Assembly (NCBI GenBank): GCA_964036315.1
Contig: OZ038510.1
Coordinates: 82,807,116 to 82,871,115, forward strand
DNA length: 64,000 nucleotides
Source of the DNA: Acanthosepion esculentum
Lineage: Eukaryota > Mollusca > Cephalopoda > Sepiida > Sepiidae
Direction of reading: 5' to 3'
Under the pieces are notes generated by a model. That model worked only from the letters and a program-made list of their open reading frames with translations, ran no database searches and was not told where the DNA came from. This document shows positions 10,051-18,684 of this stretch, piece by piece (positions within the stretch are counted from its first letter, which is position 1; each line of letters opens with the position of its first letter). Both the position numbers and the translations under genes were made by a program.

Positions 10051-10478
10051 TATTTCCTCGTTCACAAATCATGCTAACCACTTAGAAAATTACTACATCA
10101 ACCTATTTAACTTTGTGATTGAAATGTTTTGAAATTTTGCCGATAATTCTTTTGACAAGAAGATATTTTTTAAGCTAATCTCATTTAAGACCATAACAAA
10201 ATCTCATGTCGATATATTTAGTAATAACGGAAGCAAAAGAGGTACAGTCAGAAACATGAGTAGAACGTTGATAAGATCTTGTAAAATGTAATTACTTTGT
10301 GTAAATAAGCGGAAGTTATTAAAGAAAACTTGTCAAGAATTAATGTTTTGGCAAACCAAGCAGTGAACTTACTGAGAAGAAGTTTTATTTTATTATCATC
10401 GTCTTATCGCCTGTAACAAGCAAATCTCACAAATAACTTCCTACTAAGTAAAGATTTTGACGTCCTATCTTTTCCTGT
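10051..10478. other. No recognised feature
   Basis: AT-rich non-repetitive DNA; no domain or repeat match seen. Confidence 0.4.
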
Positions 10479-11060
10479 ATGTACTGTGATTCTTCAGAAT
10501 TTTAGTGATCATGGCCCTCCAAAACGTCCCTATAAGCAACGTTTCCCTCTTTGCCAAGCTTTCCACCGTTCGTTCAGCCATCCATTTACAAATCATAAGG
10601 TAGGTGACCTACTGCTTTCCCAGTCTCCATTTTCATGTCTCGATAGTGTCCAAAAGTGTCACCGCGTCCTTGAGGGTGATGAATTACTTTGCCACCCTGT
10701 AATTTCTTTCACACAGATGAAACGTTGCAAGTATCTTACTGCTATTCCCATGAAAAGTGTTCAGACGAACTACATTCTCCAGTTCTGAACTTCACGGCTA
10801 CGCCCATTGTTCTAACCTTCACCATGCCACGCCCCTTTTAGCGAACCACCACCATTTAAGTTCTACTCGCGCAGCTTCTTCCCACGTACCACTGCTTTGT
10901 GGAACCTACTCCCAATAGGATGCTCTCCTACTATTTTAACCTGTTCAAGTCTACGCTCAACCGTTATCTTCCTCGCAAATCCCCATAAAGTGTGCCTCTT
11001 AGTCGGTAATCCTCTACCTTGAGTTGTTCTTAGGCCTTGTACATTATGAATATCATTGTA
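10479..11060 (+). pseudogene. LINE family B, RT C-terminal relic and 3' UTR
   Basis: The translation contains LDSVQKCHRVLEGDELL, and further on the DNA encodes a worn FFPRTTALWNLL-like stretch at 10870-10915. This is the C-terminal signature following the RT palm in many LINEs. Related sequence at 38810-39300 keeps a YADD motif upstream. It ends in TGTAAAGAAAAAGAAAAGAAA, probably the 3' tail. Frameshifts and stops are present. Confidence 0.65.
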
Positions 11061-11280
11061 AAGAAAAAGAAAAGAAAGACATTTCTGTTTTGTTTCTATT
11101 TTGCTTCACATTTTCGCGTTGGAATTCACAGTATCGTTTTAGATAGGTACCTCCAAAAACAGCGGGGGTTCCAAATTTTAAATGGATTTCAAAAATGAAA
11201 AATCTTTCTTAAATCATTTATTTCCGTTTTGACTCCAATGAAACGAAAGTTGAGCTAAATTCAAAGGATAAGCGATCTAA
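11061..11280 (+). pseudogene. Decayed 5' part of Tc1-like transposase
   Basis: Just before the open frame, sequence such as GAAAGTTGAGCTAAATTCAA fits a decayed ESR-type transposase segment, interrupted by stops. The DNA-binding half and the 5' terminal inverted repeat are not recognised. Confidence 0.35.
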
Positions 11281-11793
11281 AATCCGAAGAAGAAACCTCT
11301 GAATTTAGCAGTAAGTACTGCCAAGCATCCGTTCAGTATAATGTTCTGGGGATGCTTTTCTTTTCGTGGAACTGGTTTCTTAAAACCTATTGAAAAGACC
11401 CTCAGGAGCGAGCAGTACAAGAGAACTTTAGAGTCTTGTCTACTCCCTTCTGCTGAAATGGTGCAAATCGACCCCACCAAGCTCATTTTTATGCAGGATA
11501 ATGCTCCCTGTCACAAATCAAAATTGATGAAGGAATACTTTGATGAGAAGCAGGTGAGTGTTATGACATGGCTGCCCCAATCTCCTGACCTCAACCCCAG
11601 AGAAAACATATGGAGCATTATAAAGTACAGGCTCTCGAGAAAGCAGTTGAGCAACAAAGAGGATTTGATTGTGAATTTCATATCCGAATGGAATTCAATG
11701 CTTGGAGATGAGATTTGCCAGAAACTAATCAAGTCAATGTCAAAAAGGGTTGAAAAGGTTATTCAAAATAAAGGAGGACCCATAGATTATTAA
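11281..11793 (+). pseudogene. Tc1/mariner-superfamily transposase, C-terminal DDE half
   Basis: The frame is open from 11281 after a stop at 11278-11280. It shows KHPFSIMFWGC, then FMQDNAPCHKSK (second catalytic Asp in QDNAPCH), then WLPQSPDLNPRENIW, where E follows D in the DDE signature, and a closing KRVEKVIQNKGG. These are hallmarks of Tc1-type transposases, which cut and paste DNA at TA sites. The first catalytic Asp and the helix-turn-helix domains are missing or decayed, so the element is 5'-truncated and not autonomous. Downstream AT-rich DNA and an inverted-repeat-like end lie at 11938-12112. Confidence 0.9.
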
Positions 11794-11937
11794 ATATTTC
11801 GAACTATATTACCTATTATAAATAAATTATACCTCTATTATTCTTTATTTAAAGCTGTTCGGTTATGTTTCTATTGATTATTATTTGCAGGAAATAAGTG
11901 ACTCACTTTTTTTGCACAGATTTTTTTTTACCTAAAT

Positions 11938-12112
11938 CTCATTTATATCCAAAAATTATAATTATCAATAGAATACCTTAGGGTGAGTAAACTTTTTTTA
12001 CTAGGTGGTCGGGAAGAGGTCTTTATATTAGTTTGACCCAAAAAAACAATAGGCGAAAAAATTTTTAAGTAAAAAATTCAGGTGGGTCACTTTTATCGAA
12101 CAGCACTGTATT
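11938..12112 (+). repeat. 3' end of the Tc1-like element (copy 1)
   Basis: Runs from ATTTATATCCAAAAATTATA through AGGTGGTCGGGAAG to GGGTCACTTTTATCGAACAG and CACTG. The same end recurs at 12478-12669. No matching 5' terminal inverted repeat was found upstream. Confidence 0.7.
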
Positions 12113-12477
12113 TCAAACCGAATTTAAATTGATTGGAATTATTATTAACTTTTTTGTAGGAAATCGCTTAAATCGGCCATAGTGACAAATCTGACAACAC
12201 AACATAATTCCCTCCATTAAAAAAAATCTCTCAAAAATAAAATCTACATTTCTGAAGTTTGAGGAAGATTAACTGATTTAAAGTTTAATTAATCTGAATT
12301 AAAACAAATATTACTTTTACTTTAAACTATCGCAATAATGCATTTTTAACACAGAGGTGGGCGTTTTTTATAAGGGGTTGACAGATTGGCATTTTTTTAT
12401 TAATTTGTACAAAACTGCAAAAATTACTTGACAAAAAGAAAATGGGAAAGCATTTTTATATATTTTTTAATTTTCAT
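12113..12477. other. AT-rich spacer between duplicated Tc1 ends
   Basis: Probably part of a second, overlapping element copy; no open frame. It contains AATTGATTGGAATTATTATT and homopolymer runs only. Confidence 0.4.
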
Positions 12478-12669
12478 AAATTTCATTTATATCCAAAATT
12501 ATAATTATCAATAGAATACCTTAGTGTGAGTAAACTTTTTTACTAGGTGGTCGGGAAGGGGTCTTATTAGTAAGATTAAAAATTCATTTGACCCCAAAAA
12601 CAATGGGCGAAAAAATTTTTAACTTAAGTAAAAAACATCACGGGAGTCACTTTTGTCGAACAGCACTGC
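12478..12669 (+). repeat. 3' end of the Tc1-like element (copy 2)
   Basis: About 190 bases nearly identical to 11938-12112, ending in GAACAGCACTG directly before an (AT)n tract. This suggests a tandem or nested insertion of a related, internally deleted element. Confidence 0.75.
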
Positions 12670-12699
12670 ATATATATATATATATATATAAAAATTTTA

Positions 12700-13080
12700 A
12701 AATTAGGAACCCTTTCCAAATAATCTAGTATTTTATTGAATTCTCGGTATTGTGTCTTTATAGTTATACTTCCGAAGAAGCTCTTTGAAGAAATGGTAGA
12801 AAAATGACCAATAAATTTGAAATTGACAAGTTACCTATCTTGTCTGGTAATGTTGTGTATGGACATCCGTAGGTGTAAAAAAAATCAGCGCGTTTATATG
12901 TCTAAAAAAAAAAAAATTCTATTTAAAATACCGGGATCGCTGAATACTTGTAACCTTTTCCATTTAATATAGTTTTTGCATTATAAAAACATATCAATTA
13001 ACCTCTACAAATTAATCCATAAGTTTAAAAGATTTAAATCTTTGTAAATTACAAAAATTAAAATTAAAATGTAAAGATTT
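12700..13080. other. No recognised feature
   Basis: AT-rich DNA with short A and T runs. Confidence 0.4.
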
Positions 13081-13105
13081 CTTGTAAAACTTCATCAGTA
13101 AGGGG

Positions 13106-13420
13106 ATGAGCCCGAAATGCGAGTTGAAGGTCGGAATCACTAGAATCAAGCAGACGCGGAAGTTAAAATATCAGGAAAGCGTTCTGACAGGGGACCTTAA
13201 GTGCCACACTGAGATCCGTATATGTATTGGGATGGCCAAGGATACATCCCAAAAGCTGGGCAGTGTATTGCGGGGCAGGAGGATTTCTTTGGTAACAAAG
13301 AAAAGAATACCGAGCTGTTCCGTGGACCTCTGTCGTTTTATACGGCAGCGAATGTTGGACTATTTCCTCAAAGATGAGACCGGGAGATTTTTGACATAGG
13401 TATGGACAGCCGACGTTAAA
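13106..13420 (+). pseudogene. LINE family C, RT thumb-region relic
   Basis: The frame contains RKLKYQESVLTGDLKCHTEI followed by RI-x-MAK-x-(10)-VLRGRRIS and TKKRIPSC. This follows the KYLGSxLTxDGxxxxEIxxRIxxAK pattern located after the RT palm of many LINEs. The catalytic palm is missing and the frame decays after LDYFLKDE. Confidence 0.75.
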
Positions 13421-13442
13421 AAGAACATAGTTGGAGATGGTA

Positions 13443-13810
13443 CAGGCCAAAAGTAGGGAGGACCCAGTGAGGATCGAACTCACTACTTAGTCGTTAATTG
13501 TTCTAGCGAGACAAGATTGCTAACCATTACACCGCCTTCAGGTGCCCTATACTGATTTTTCCTAGCGTAGCTCAGATGTAGCACATTGCCGAAAGTATGG
13601 GGCACCCGGTGAGGATCGAACTCACTACTCAGTCGTAACTGTTCTAGAGAAATAAGCTATCTAATCATTATACCTCGAACGATTTTCTAAACGTAGCTCA
13701 GATGTGGCACAAGGCCGAAAGTATGGGGCACCCAGTGAGGATTGAACTCACTACTCAGTCGTAACTGTTCTAGCGAGACAAGCTTGCTAACCATTACACT
13801 GCCTCGGATG
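13443..13810 (-). mobile_element. Three tRNA-like SINE units (about 140-bp spacing)
   Basis: Minus-strand tRNA-like units lie at 13457-13535, 13600-13675 and 13725-13802. Each has a B-box-like GAGTTCGATCC (third copy GAGTTCAATCC), an A-box-like GTGTAATGGTTAGCA (decayed in unit 2) and a TCACTGGGT-type edge. The repeated spacer carries GAAAGTATGGGGCACCC and AACGTAGCTCAGATGT. This is a head-to-tail trimer of one SINE family; another copy is at 14266-14400. Confidence 0.75.
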
Positions 13811-14265
13811 AAAGTGTAGTACCTGTTCAACAGAACCGATCTGTGTATAATAAGGATATTTCCTCATCTCTGTACGGAAATAATAATTACAAATATTAAA
13901 TATTTAACCATGTTTTCGTAAGTTTAACACAATTGATTTCGGCCTCACTACAGTGGAAATAGGGTTTTGGAGAAAATCCCTTTTGTTATTTTATAAGCTT
14001 GATTTGGTCTTGTCCAATCAAGAGAAGAGATCATCCAAAGAATGCTAAATTCACTAGTATTTACATTCGAAATAACTTATTAGCTATTACACGACGGTAA
14101 CACAACCTTATTAATACTAAGTTTAGCATAACATGAAACTGAAGATTTCATTCAGCATAGATATATTCTTCTGGCCTTGTTTGGCAACTAGTCTACCGCA
14201 GAAAAAAAAAACGGGAGCCTACTGCGGAAAAAAAATCTGCTCATTAATGAAAAGACACATGGTCG
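13811..14265. other. No recognised feature
   Basis: AT-rich non-repetitive DNA. Confidence 0.4.
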
Positions 14266-14400
14266 GCCCAGAGTGTATCACCGTATGGCACTGAACGGCC
14301 TGATACTTTAGCTGGGGAACTATAGGGCATACAGTGAGGACTGAACTTACAATAGTCAACAAGACTATCTGGTTAACCATTGCTTCCATTTTATTTTAAT
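14266..14400 (-). mobile_element. tRNA-like SINE, worn copy
   Basis: Relative of the 13443-13810 units: GGGCATACAGTGAGGACTGA, then ACTATCTGGTTAACCATTGC, read on minus. Confidence 0.6.
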
Positions 14401-14639
14401 ATGTTTGAACGAGGCTACGTCGAAGGGAAGAGTCTCGTCTAGGGAAACATCCATTTTTACGAGGATTACAGGGAATTTTTGCCCAAGTCTACGGGCTCGG
14501 ATACCCCACGATAAAACTCGGCCTTGTGCCACATCTTGCTGCAGTGGTAAATACTTATTTGGGGCAGTGGGTAAATACTTACTTTTGGAACAAGACTACA
14601 AAAATGGTGCCCGCAGTATAAATGATTTTTATAATTCAC
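14401..14639. other. No recognised feature
   Basis: Short frame 14405-14665 without a domain; a local duplication of TGGTAAATACTTA / GGGTAAATACTTA occurs near 14550-14580. Confidence 0.35.
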
Positions 14640-15060
14640 TAATAATGGTCAATGCAGAGCAATAAAGAATCCTGGACTCCATATAGTGTTCATATACGAG
14701 CTCTTGAAACCTTCTACATCCACCGTCTTCAACGCATTGTCATGGCGAGATCGAATGCCGTATAGGGTATCAATATTATCCGGTGTTACAGCTGCAGAAA
14801 CATTGAGGCTCTTATCATTAAACAACAGCTCAGGGAGATTGGTCACGTTATCAGGTTGCTCGAAGAACGTCTCCCAAAGTGGATCCTATATGGGCAACCC
14901 TCAGAAGGCCAGCGCTATATTGGAGGACAGAAAAGAAATCATTGTAGTTGCCGAATTATTCCCTTTGTTTCTAGTGCTCTTTTAAGGGAGGAAATCGTTT
15001 TTTCTTTGTCCAGCAGGAATATATCTGCTGTGCTGTGCTCTAAAGTATAAAGAATAAAGA
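14640..15060 (+). pseudogene. LINE family C, C-terminal relic
   Basis: In mixed frames the plus strand reads ESWTPYSVHIRALETFYIHR, then LREIGHVIRLLEERLPKWIL and YGQPSEGQR. This matches the WTxYxxHxxxLExFHxRxLR and GHVxRMxDxRLPK ending of LINE RT proteins. It carries a stop and frameshifts. The tail has AATAAAGACAAGAAAG. Confidence 0.75.
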
Positions 15061-15400
15061 CAAGAAAGAAAGATGGAGCAGAATCATGCCCGTGAGGAGA
15101 TTATGGTGAAGAGGACGCTGCGCAGACCGTCTTGACGCTGGAAGGTCAAGTTCTACCGTGCTCTAAAATATAAAGAAAAAAAAAGACAAGACTTGCTTGT
15201 TATCCATTATGAGATGTGACGATCTTTTGTACAATGATTTTTTTTTACGACTTATCAACCCTTTGTAAGTTATTTAAAGCCGAAGCGTATTTTGGATTGT
15301 CAGAAAATTTTTCGAGTGAATATTACATTGAGAAAATTTTTTAAGAGAACAATTTTTCACAGATACAAATCCTACAATTTAACCGACAGCAATGGGAAGA
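15061..15400. other. No recognised feature
   Basis: The first 120 bases partly duplicate the LINE 3' end (GTGCTCTAAA with AAAGAATAAAGACAAG compared with AAAAAAGACAAGACTT). The rest is AT-rich. Confidence 0.35.
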
Positions 15401-15409
15401 AGAGATGAT

Positions 15410-15525
15410 CTTATACATTTCCAAAGGATATTGTTCAACCAATTTGCCTAGAATTCTAAATTGACACTCTGATTTTTCCTCTCAAGCCAATATCCATTAT
15501 ATCACCCACACACCCTGTTCATTTG
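15410..15525 (-). mobile_element. Possible composite-SINE tRNA fragment
   Basis: Minus strand GTGTGTGGGTGATATAATGG then ATATTGG resembles the A-box region GGTGGTGTAATGGATAAC of the composite SINE. Weak. Confidence 0.3.
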
Positions 15526-15567
15526 TAAAAATACAATTACATTAGGAAAAATCACTGGGACTGATAG

Positions 15568-15631
15568 CACCTCTCTCTCTCTCTCTCTCTTTCTCTGTCT
15601 CTCTTTCTCTCTCTTTCTCTCTCTCTCTCTT

Positions 15632-15666
<35 letters not shown>

Positions 15667-15668
15667 GC
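15568..15668. repeat. (CT)n microsatellite
   Basis: Alternating CTCT and TTTCT runs over about 100 bases. Confidence 0.95.
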
Positions 15669-15719
15669 TTCCATTCCTATCAATGGACTTTTTCACAAAG
15701 TTCGCCTTTTTCTTCATGG

Positions 15720-16250
15720 ACATTTCTCTTGACTATTTTAATTCGAAAACTGTCTAGAATATAAAGTAAGTTTTCACCTTTATCCGAACCCATCTCCTAT
15801 CGTTCATGAAATGCATCAAGATATACGACGATAACACGAAACTATAAATTAACAAGAAAACAGGAATTTTAACAAGTGTGTCATTAAAATTTTAAGCCCT
15901 CTGGCTAACAATTATGAAATGACATCCTATGTAAATTAGTGGGTTGTTCTGATACACAGCGATTATCATTCCCCCACCGTGTGGCCTGCCGTCTTGTTTG
16001 AAAACAAAGATTCGTATACAAATCAGTGTCAAACACTCCTACCCTTTAGGCTACGATCTTTGTAAATGAGGAAATTCGTCCTATGCAAATTATACTAACT
16101 ACGCTCGCCTCGTAATGTCAGGGGATTTCCCCCGAGGCAAAAGCAACAGCAGGTTCAGCAAAGGAAAGAGAAGAAAGACAAAAGATTGAATTCTAAATAA
16201 AATAAATAAACAAACAAACAAAATTATCTCACAATAATACATTATTGAAC
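15720..16250. other. No recognised feature
   Basis: Non-repetitive DNA before the satellite; no coding signal. An (AAAC/AAAT)n patch lies at 16195-16225. Confidence 0.4.
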
Positions 16251-16254
16251 TGTA

Positions 16255-16851
16255 CACCAAAAAAGAAACGTTTCTCTCTTAACAATTCCGATATTGAATT
16301 ATACGTAATAAAAGTTTCTCCTTCAATATTTCCTTTATTGCTAGTACATAAAAAAGAAACGTTTCTTTCTCAGCATTTCCTTTATTGAATTGCACGTAAC
16401 AAAAGAAACGTTTCTTTCTCAGCATTTCCTTTATTGAATTGCACGTAACAAAAGAAACGTTTCTTTCTCAGCATTTCCTTTATTGAATTGCACGTAACAA
16501 AAGAAACGTTTCTTTCTCAGCATTTCCTTTATTGAATTGCACGTAACAAAAGAAACGTTTCTTTCTCAGCATTTCCTTTATTGAATTGCACGTAACAAAA
16601 GAAACGTTTCTTTCTCAGCATTTCATTTATTGAATTGCACGTAACAAAAGAAACGTTTCTCTCTCAATATCTCCTTTACTGCATTGTACGTCAAAAAAGA
16701 AACGTTTCTCTTAATATATCCTCTATCGATAGTACCCAAAAAAGAAACGTTTATCTCAATATATCCTCTACCGAATTGTACGCCAAAAACGAAACGATTC
16801 TCTCAATATTTCCTCTAGCGCATTATACGTCTAAAAAAGTTTCTTTCTTAA
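16255..16851. repeat. 49-bp satellite carrying a 16-bp perfect palindrome
   Basis: Units of 49 bp repeat about 12 times. The central six or so are nearly identical and the flanks are diverged. Each central unit holds the palindrome AAAGAAACGTTTCTTT, then CTCAGCATTTCC and TTGAATTGCACG. The array resumes at 20846 after the LTR element, which shows that the element inserted into it. Confidence 0.95.
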
Positions 16852-17019
16852 TGTTGTGGTAGGATCCACCTAATTTGCATAGTGGAGTACCGACTATATA
16901 AATATGGTTGGTACCGGGAAGACATGAGAGGCGAATCTCTTGATTCGCCTCTCCGATACAGGCCGGTCGCAGGGATTCGTCCCTGCGCTGGTAGTATCGC
17001 GGCTACGTCTGACTAGCTA

Positions 17020-17135
17020 TGACCAGCTCTGACCAGCTTGGACAAGCTATGACCAGCTAAGACCAGCCATGACCAGCTATGACTAGCTATGACCAGCTAT
17101 GACCAGCTTGGACAAGCTAAGACCAGCTAAAGCCA
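17020..17135. repeat. 11-bp minisatellite (TGACCAGCTAT type), array 1
   Basis: About ten copies of an 11-mer based on TGACCAGCTAT or TGGACAAGCTA inside the extra LTR segment. Repeated at 17410-17530. Confidence 0.85.
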
Positions 17136-17263
17136 AAGCACTGCGGCCCGGGTGAAAGCTCGGGTCCATTCCCCCTCCCTTCCCACATTAAACTCCGACC
17201 TTGTGTCACAACCCGACCCTGTGGGAGGTCAAGTAAATCCTGAGGTGAATCAAGAGATTTCGG

Positions 17264-17312
17264 TCTCTTCTCGGCCTCAAGGCTAAGATCACAGTGTAGT
17301 ATCTGTTCGCAG
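17264..17312 (+). ncRNA. U2 snRNA 5'-end-like fragment inside the 5' LTR
   Basis: The stretch CTTCTCGGCCTCAAGGCTAA, then GATCACAGTGTAGTATCTGTTC, follows the first 45-50 nt of metazoan U2 snRNA. That includes stem-loop I (GGCC-loop-GGCT) and the branch-point-recognition region GTGTAGTATCTGTTC with its GUAGUA. Differences are few: TCAA for the UUUU loop and one extra C. Homology stops after about 17309, although GATTCGTCCTC at 17344-17354 resembles a later U2 segment. A truncated copy, not a functional snRNA gene. Confidence 0.8.
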
Positions 17313-17409
17313 ATTACTCGCTGGACGATCGCCTTTTGGCTGGGATTCGTCCTCCGATACAGGTCGGTCGCAGGGATTCGTCCCTGCGCTGGTAGTATCG
17401 CGGCTACGT

Positions 17410-17530
17410 CTGACTAGCTATGACCAGCTCTGACCAGCTTGGACAAGCTAAGACCAGCTAAGACCAGCCATGACCAGCTATGACTAGCTATGACAAGCTC
17501 TGACCAGCTTGGACAAGCTAAGACCAGCTA
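17410..17530. repeat. 11-bp minisatellite (TGACCAGCTAT type), array 2
   Basis: Second copy of the array at 17020, offset by about 401 bp. Confidence 0.85.
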
Positions 17531-17837
17531 AAGCCAAAGCACTGCGGCCCGGGTGAAAACTCGGGTCCATTCCCCCTCCCTTCCCACATTAAACTCCGAC
17601 CTTGTGTCAAAACCTGGCCCTGTGGGAGGTCAAGTAAATCCTGAGGCGAATCAAGAGATTCAACTAGAGACTCTGCCCGACTACGACTTAGTCAACACAT
17701 TCTCCAGGAACGGTCTTCCCAGGAATATACAAAAGACTATATGTAAATATTGTGTACACTTTCTTGTTTCAATACATTTTGTTCTAAGTACATTTTGTGT
17801 TGCATTATTATTCCATGCATTAGTCAAGTTTCAACAA

Positions 17838-17850
17838 TGGCGACGAAGTA
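17838..17850 (+). promoter_or_regulatory. Primer-binding site
   Basis: TGGCGACGAAGT starts one base after the 5' LTR. Retroelement primer sites begin TGG, complementary to a tRNA CCA end. The tRNA identity is not assigned. Confidence 0.7.
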
Positions 17851-18474
17851 GAAAGAACCATACGGAAAAAAAAAGAATTAATAATTGAGAGTTTTCAACA
17901 ATTGGGACAAGTCATTGAAGAACCCAGGCTGAAAAAAAAATTATTAATTAAAAGTCCAACAGGTAACGACGAAGGATTCTGAACTTCTTGATATGTAGAA
18001 CTCGTTAAAGGACTACTAAGCATAAAGGAACGTTCGCTCAGAAAAATTTGAAATGTGTCGTAAACGAATAACGGTGATTTTAAATTGAAAAAATTATCTA
18101 CAACGAGTCACCCGCTAAAAAGAAAAAAATTGGCCGACTACAAAACATGCATGGATGTAAAAGGCGCACAAATACACCGTGTCGACTTTGAAAGGTAACG
18201 AAAAATTATTTTTTTTGTTTGTTCAACAATATAGTGACGAATTACCTCTGATAATAAAAATCAGAAGTTTGTCATTGAAATACGCGAACAGAAGTCGAAA
18301 ACGAAAAAAAAAAGTCGACGGTCTCTGTTCACAAAAAAAAAAAAAAAATACCAAAGTTGATTATCACGGGTTTGAATGTAAAAGCAAGACATAAAATAAA
18401 AAAGTCGTACGTCGTTTCGATTTTCTGGTCAGCTTATATGATATCCGTGGATACAAAAATTAAAAGTATATTCT
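17851..18474 (+). other. LTR element leader or eroded gag 5' region
   Basis: A-rich sequence with short Lys-rich frames (for example 18179-18394) and no recognisable domain. It probably includes the leader and remnants of gag. Confidence 0.4.
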
Positions 18475-18684
18475 TTGTTGCATGAACACTATCAGCTAAA
18501 GATGGATGAACTATCCAAAGTCATATCTGAATTATTCAAATCACAGCATGAACAGTTTGCCTTATTAATAAGGGAACAACAGATAGCACAGCAAAAATAT
18601 CAAGAAAAGCAAGATGAAAGACTGCAAAAATATCAAGAAAAGCAAGATGAAAGACAGCAAAAATATCAAGAACAGCAAGAGTAA
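18475..18684 (+). pseudogene. gag-like coiled-coil start of the deleted LTR element
   Basis: A 69-residue frame from 18475: DELSKVISELFKSQHEQF, then a short QKYQEKQDERLQ-type repeat forming a charged coiled coil, as seen at the start of many gypsy gag proteins. It stops at a TAA at 18682-18684. The frame (phase 1) continues without shift into the RNase H-integrase frame, so only this stop separates them. Confidence 0.6.

Larger units (their letters stand above)
16852..17836 (+). repeat. 5' LTR with 715-bp extra segment
   Basis: The first 86 and last 184 bases match the 3' LTR. Between them, bases 16938-17652 are absent from the 3' LTR and are bounded by a 10-bp direct repeat GAGGCGAATC (16928-16937 and 17643-17652). 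The extra part holds two copies of a 401-bp-spaced unit (from 16952 and from 17353), each with a GACCAGCT-type minisatellite, and a U2 snRNA-like stretch between them. A TATA-like CTATATAAATA lies near 16892. Confidence 0.9.

Noticed and set aside
17264..17312. Functional U2 snRNA gene
   Set aside because: Only the first 45-50 bases are present; the rest of U2 is absent.
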